A stretch of DNA of 32,392 nucleotides from a virus: the IMG/VR virus record IMGVR_UViG_3300001460_000063, positions 1 to 32,392 of that record; one strand, given 5' to 3'. The notes beneath the pieces are model-generated. The model did not search any database, was not told where the DNA came from, and worked only from the letters and a program-made list of their open reading frames with translations. Shown here piece after piece: positions 30,429 to 32,392 of this stretch. The first letter of the stretch is position 1; each line of letters begins with the position of its first letter. The translations under genes and the position numbers were made by a program.

Positions 30429-32392
30429 TGTGAATGGATAGGAACTTGATCTCCTCCATGCCGTCTCCGCTGGTGCTTGGTCTCCAAACTTCCAAGCGTT
30501 CTTCTTCCCGGTATGTCAAAGTTGTCAACGAGTCCCGCCGCCAATGGATCTAGTAGGTTACCAGATGCGTCAACCGGTAGATAGTCCCTGATCAAAGGTT
30601 TGCCATACCTGCCTGGTTCTGTTGCAACTGCATTCCATAGTACATCGTTACCTGATGTGTATGGTGCAGTGCCGTATGTGGCATCCCAATCTGTGGGTTT
30701 CTCTGAATGGCCTAACATCTCCCATGGTCTCACATGTGGTGCGTCTGTGTCATAGAAGTATTTGTATATGCCCCTCCAGTACCCTGGCAGATTTTCACCT
30801 ATCAGTCTACCTTTTGACCTAGCGTAATTGTAAGTGAAAGGTGATCCTTCACTGAACGCAGTGTTGTTTATGTACTGAACATTATTACGCCCCGCCCATT
30901 GGTAGAAATCTGGTCCCATCACACTGTCAACTTCTTCAAGAGTGTAATCAGTTGATGTGAAAGCACTAGGTGATACATCATGTATGTCAATCAAAGTCGC
31001 ATCATAAGTTACTTTTATATTATTGTAAATCCTTTTCTCAAGTTCCAGTATTAATGCATCACGTTCGTCTCCGTATGCTTTGATTATGCTACCGTCATGT
31101 TTCCTGATCACTGCTGTGTCAGTCAAATAGGTTGTGTCTGTGTATGCTTCAGGAGTGAACTTAGGATACATTCCAAGTTTAGTTGGTGATGGTGGCATGT
31201 AACTTCCTGTGGTGTCGGTGTAGTCCTTAATCACCAACTTATCTCCCTCTGCTAGAGTTTCAGTTATGTTAACACTGTCATCTGTTGTACTGAAAGAGTA
31301 GTCTGTGCCCAACAACAACTGCACACCATTCAAGTAAATGTAGACTGCCCTGTTGCTTAGAGTTGTTATATCGTGCTGTGAATCTAGTGCATAGTCCGTT
31401 TGTGACGAGCCCATCACAGTGTATGATCTAGTTGAAACATTTTCTCCCCAACCTAACATGTCTTCATAATAGAAAGGGAAAGTGCTATTTCTGCCTGGTG
31501 TGATAGCGGCAATTATCTCGTCAACTCTGTCGGCGGCCACACCCTCGTATGCTGTGCCTGTAGCATGTGTCAAAAATGCGTTGTACCATTTCTCGTATTC
31601 CTGGTTAGCATAATCCGTCGCTATGAAGAAGTTGGCTGTCTGGTCTATGGTGCTGAAAATAGCAGGGACCAATGGCCCTTCGTGCTGATGTATGCTTCCT
31701 CCTTTGAGTCTCGCATCAGGTTGATCTCGTAGGTTCGACACGCCAGGTATTGCCCCCGTCACATCTTGGTTTTTATCAAATATGTCTTTGACATGATTCA
31801 ATATCTGTCCATAGGTGAATGTGCCCAACTGCTGGTTGAGACTGTTTGTTGCTAAATTTTCCGGTATTTCATATATGCCCTTGTCAGCGACCTTGTCGGC
31901 ACTGCTGTGTCCTGCTATTCTGATCTGATCATCCACTTCAAGTGCTTTGTTAAATTTTATGTATTTGTTTTTAGTCCCTGTCTCAAGTGTGTAATCTGTT
32001 GAAAGTGTTTTCCTGATTCCATTGACTGCTACCGACACTTCAAGATCTGTTAGGTCTGCTGAATTCTTATAGAAGTCTACAGGGAACAACTGTTTCTCTG
32101 TGGCATCGACCGTGAAGGTCCTTATCACACGCTGTTTACTTTCGTTTGTTCTTTTTATCCAAGCACCACGTGAGTTGTGTGTTGCCCTACCTGTGGTGTA
32201 GTGCAGGTGTCCTTCTGCCAAGTTCTTTGTGATTGTGGTTTTTCCGCTCTTGTACGTGAATGTTCCTGCTGTGTGATCGGATTCGAACACAATGTCTCCG
32301 ACATTGTTAACGGTGTTGTACTTGACCTTGATGCCCAGCACTGTGTCAGTTACTGAGGTTTCCGATGTTGCGAAAGCGAAAACCTTTGCTCC
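30425..32392 (-). CDS. Giant virion protein, N-terminal side (open at the right edge)
   Basis: The frame is open to the window edge. The codons before the GTG at 32341 read AKVFAFATSETSVTDTV in frame, so the gene starts outside the window. It contains beta-repeat segments (FTYKSGKTTITKNLAEGHLHYT; VAVNGIRKTLSTDYTLETGT), then helical parts (ATDYANQEYEKWYNAFLTHA) and a Trp/Tyr-rich part (GYWRGIYKYFYDTD). The last 26 residues before the TGA (30425) are an unusual Arg/His/Gln-rich string. The alternative frame here gives normal protein sequence that runs into the 3089-residue part. Together they would make one protein of at least 3,744 residues in the window. Confidence 0.8.
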   Translation of the reverse strand, partial: GAKVFAFATSETSVTDTVLGIKVKYNTVNNVGDIVFESDHTAGTFTYKSGKTTITKNLAEGHLHYTTGRATHNSRGAWIKRTNESKQRVIRTFTVDATEKQLFPVDFYKNSADLTDLEVSVAVNGIRKTLSTDYTLETGTKNKYIKFNKALEVDDQIRIAGHSSADKVADKGIYEIPENLATNSLNQQLGTFTYGQILNHVKDIFDKNQDVTGAIPGVSNLRDQPDARLKGGSIHQHEGPLVPAIFSTIDQTANFFIATDYANQEYEKWYNAFLTHATGTAYEGVAADRVDEIIAAITPGRNSTFPFYYEDMLGWGENVSTRSYTVMGSSQTDYALDSQHDITTLSNRAVYIYLNGVQLLLGTDYSFSTTDDSVNITETLAEGDKLVIKDYTDTTGSYMPPSPTKLGMYPKFTPEAYTDTTYLTDTAVIRKHDGSIIKAYGDERDALILELEKRIYNNIKVTYDATLIDIHDVSPSAFTSTDYTLEEVDSVMGPDFYQWAGRNNVQYINNTAFSEGSPFTYNYARSKGRLIGENLPGYWRGIYKYFYDTDAPHVRPWEMLGHSEKPTDWDATYGTAPYTSGNDVLWNAVATEPGRYGKPLIRDYLPVDASGNLLDPLAAGLVDNFDIPGRRTLGSLETKHQRRRHGGDQVPIHSQ
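30426..30518 (-). other. Frameshift junction in the giant virion gene
   Basis: A switch of minus one (or a missing base) at the GGG run at 30509-30507 joins the two open frames. The joined reading is DIPGKKNAWK, then FGDQAPAETAWRRSSSYPF, then TVIKTLALAKP. The downstream frame has a TGA at 30518-30516, so the switch must lie between that codon and the point where the upstream frame stops resembling protein. No canonical X XXY YYZ slippery heptamer is present. A lost G from a GGGG run in this sequence is the simplest reading. Confidence 0.8.

Noticed and set aside
30495-30515. Programmed minus-one frameshifting in the giant gene
   Set aside because: The bases around the GGG run do not form an X XXY YYZ heptamer in the zero frame, and no strong downstream stem is evident. 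A one-base indel explains the data more simply, although the reads are needed to settle it.

Overview
The window looks like part of the genome of a tailed bacteriophage. It is most likely a marine T4-like myovirus of the cyanophage or pelagiphage kind. The evidence is: every gene lies on the minus strand; genes overlap by a few bases; there is a giant tail/baseplate-type protein; several paralogous fibre-like virion proteins carry repeated beta-rich cassettes; and copies of the T4-like late-promoter motif NATAAATA sit on gene junctions. No capsid, terminase, portal or replication marker gene is present, so the taxonomic call is an inference. Transcription runs from high to low coordinates and is described in that order.

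Region 1 (32392 to about 11570) is a late structural module. It opens with a giant virion protein of at least 3,744 residues that enters from the right edge. As given, it is split into two reading frames by an apparent one-base indel at 30507-30509. It contains a seven-bladed FG-GAP-like propeller and many GDGST-type beta repeats. After it come a small virion protein, two paralogous fibre-like proteins, and a glycine-rich adhesin-like protein ending in a Hint autoprocessing domain. Then come three enzyme genes (2-oxoglutarate oxygenase, short-chain dehydrogenase, GNAT-like), a 60-residue protein, a third fibre paralogue and another virion protein.

Region 2 (11556 to 1) is an accessory module behind its own sigma70-like promoter (TTGCAA, 17 bp, TATAAT). 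The promoter is embedded in a palindrome and appears to start at the first codon. The module encodes a 105-residue phage protein, two GT8-like glycosyltransferases, a 100-residue unknown and a further glycosyltransferase. These are followed by five consecutive overlapping radical SAM genes whose SPASM/twitch-like Cys domain precedes the radical SAM core. Next come an SGNH-type hydrolase, a basic 34-residue peptide, a GNAT-like protein, a secreted small protein and a 50-residue zinc ribbon. The start of a NodU/CmcH-type carbamoyltransferase runs off the left edge.

My working idea is that region 2 is a glycan or polypeptide modification cassette: glycosyltransfer, radical chemistry, ester hydrolysis or acyl transfer, and carbamoylation. 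It is expressed separately from the virion genes and carried by a lytic phage. The five-enzyme radical SAM array is the most unusual part. Its substrate cannot be read from the sequence. Base composition changes sharply between neighbouring radical SAM genes, which suggests piecemeal acquisition. No tRNA, IS element, CRISPR array or integrase was seen. The longest stretch without a coding region is the 48-base promoter gap at 11522-11569.
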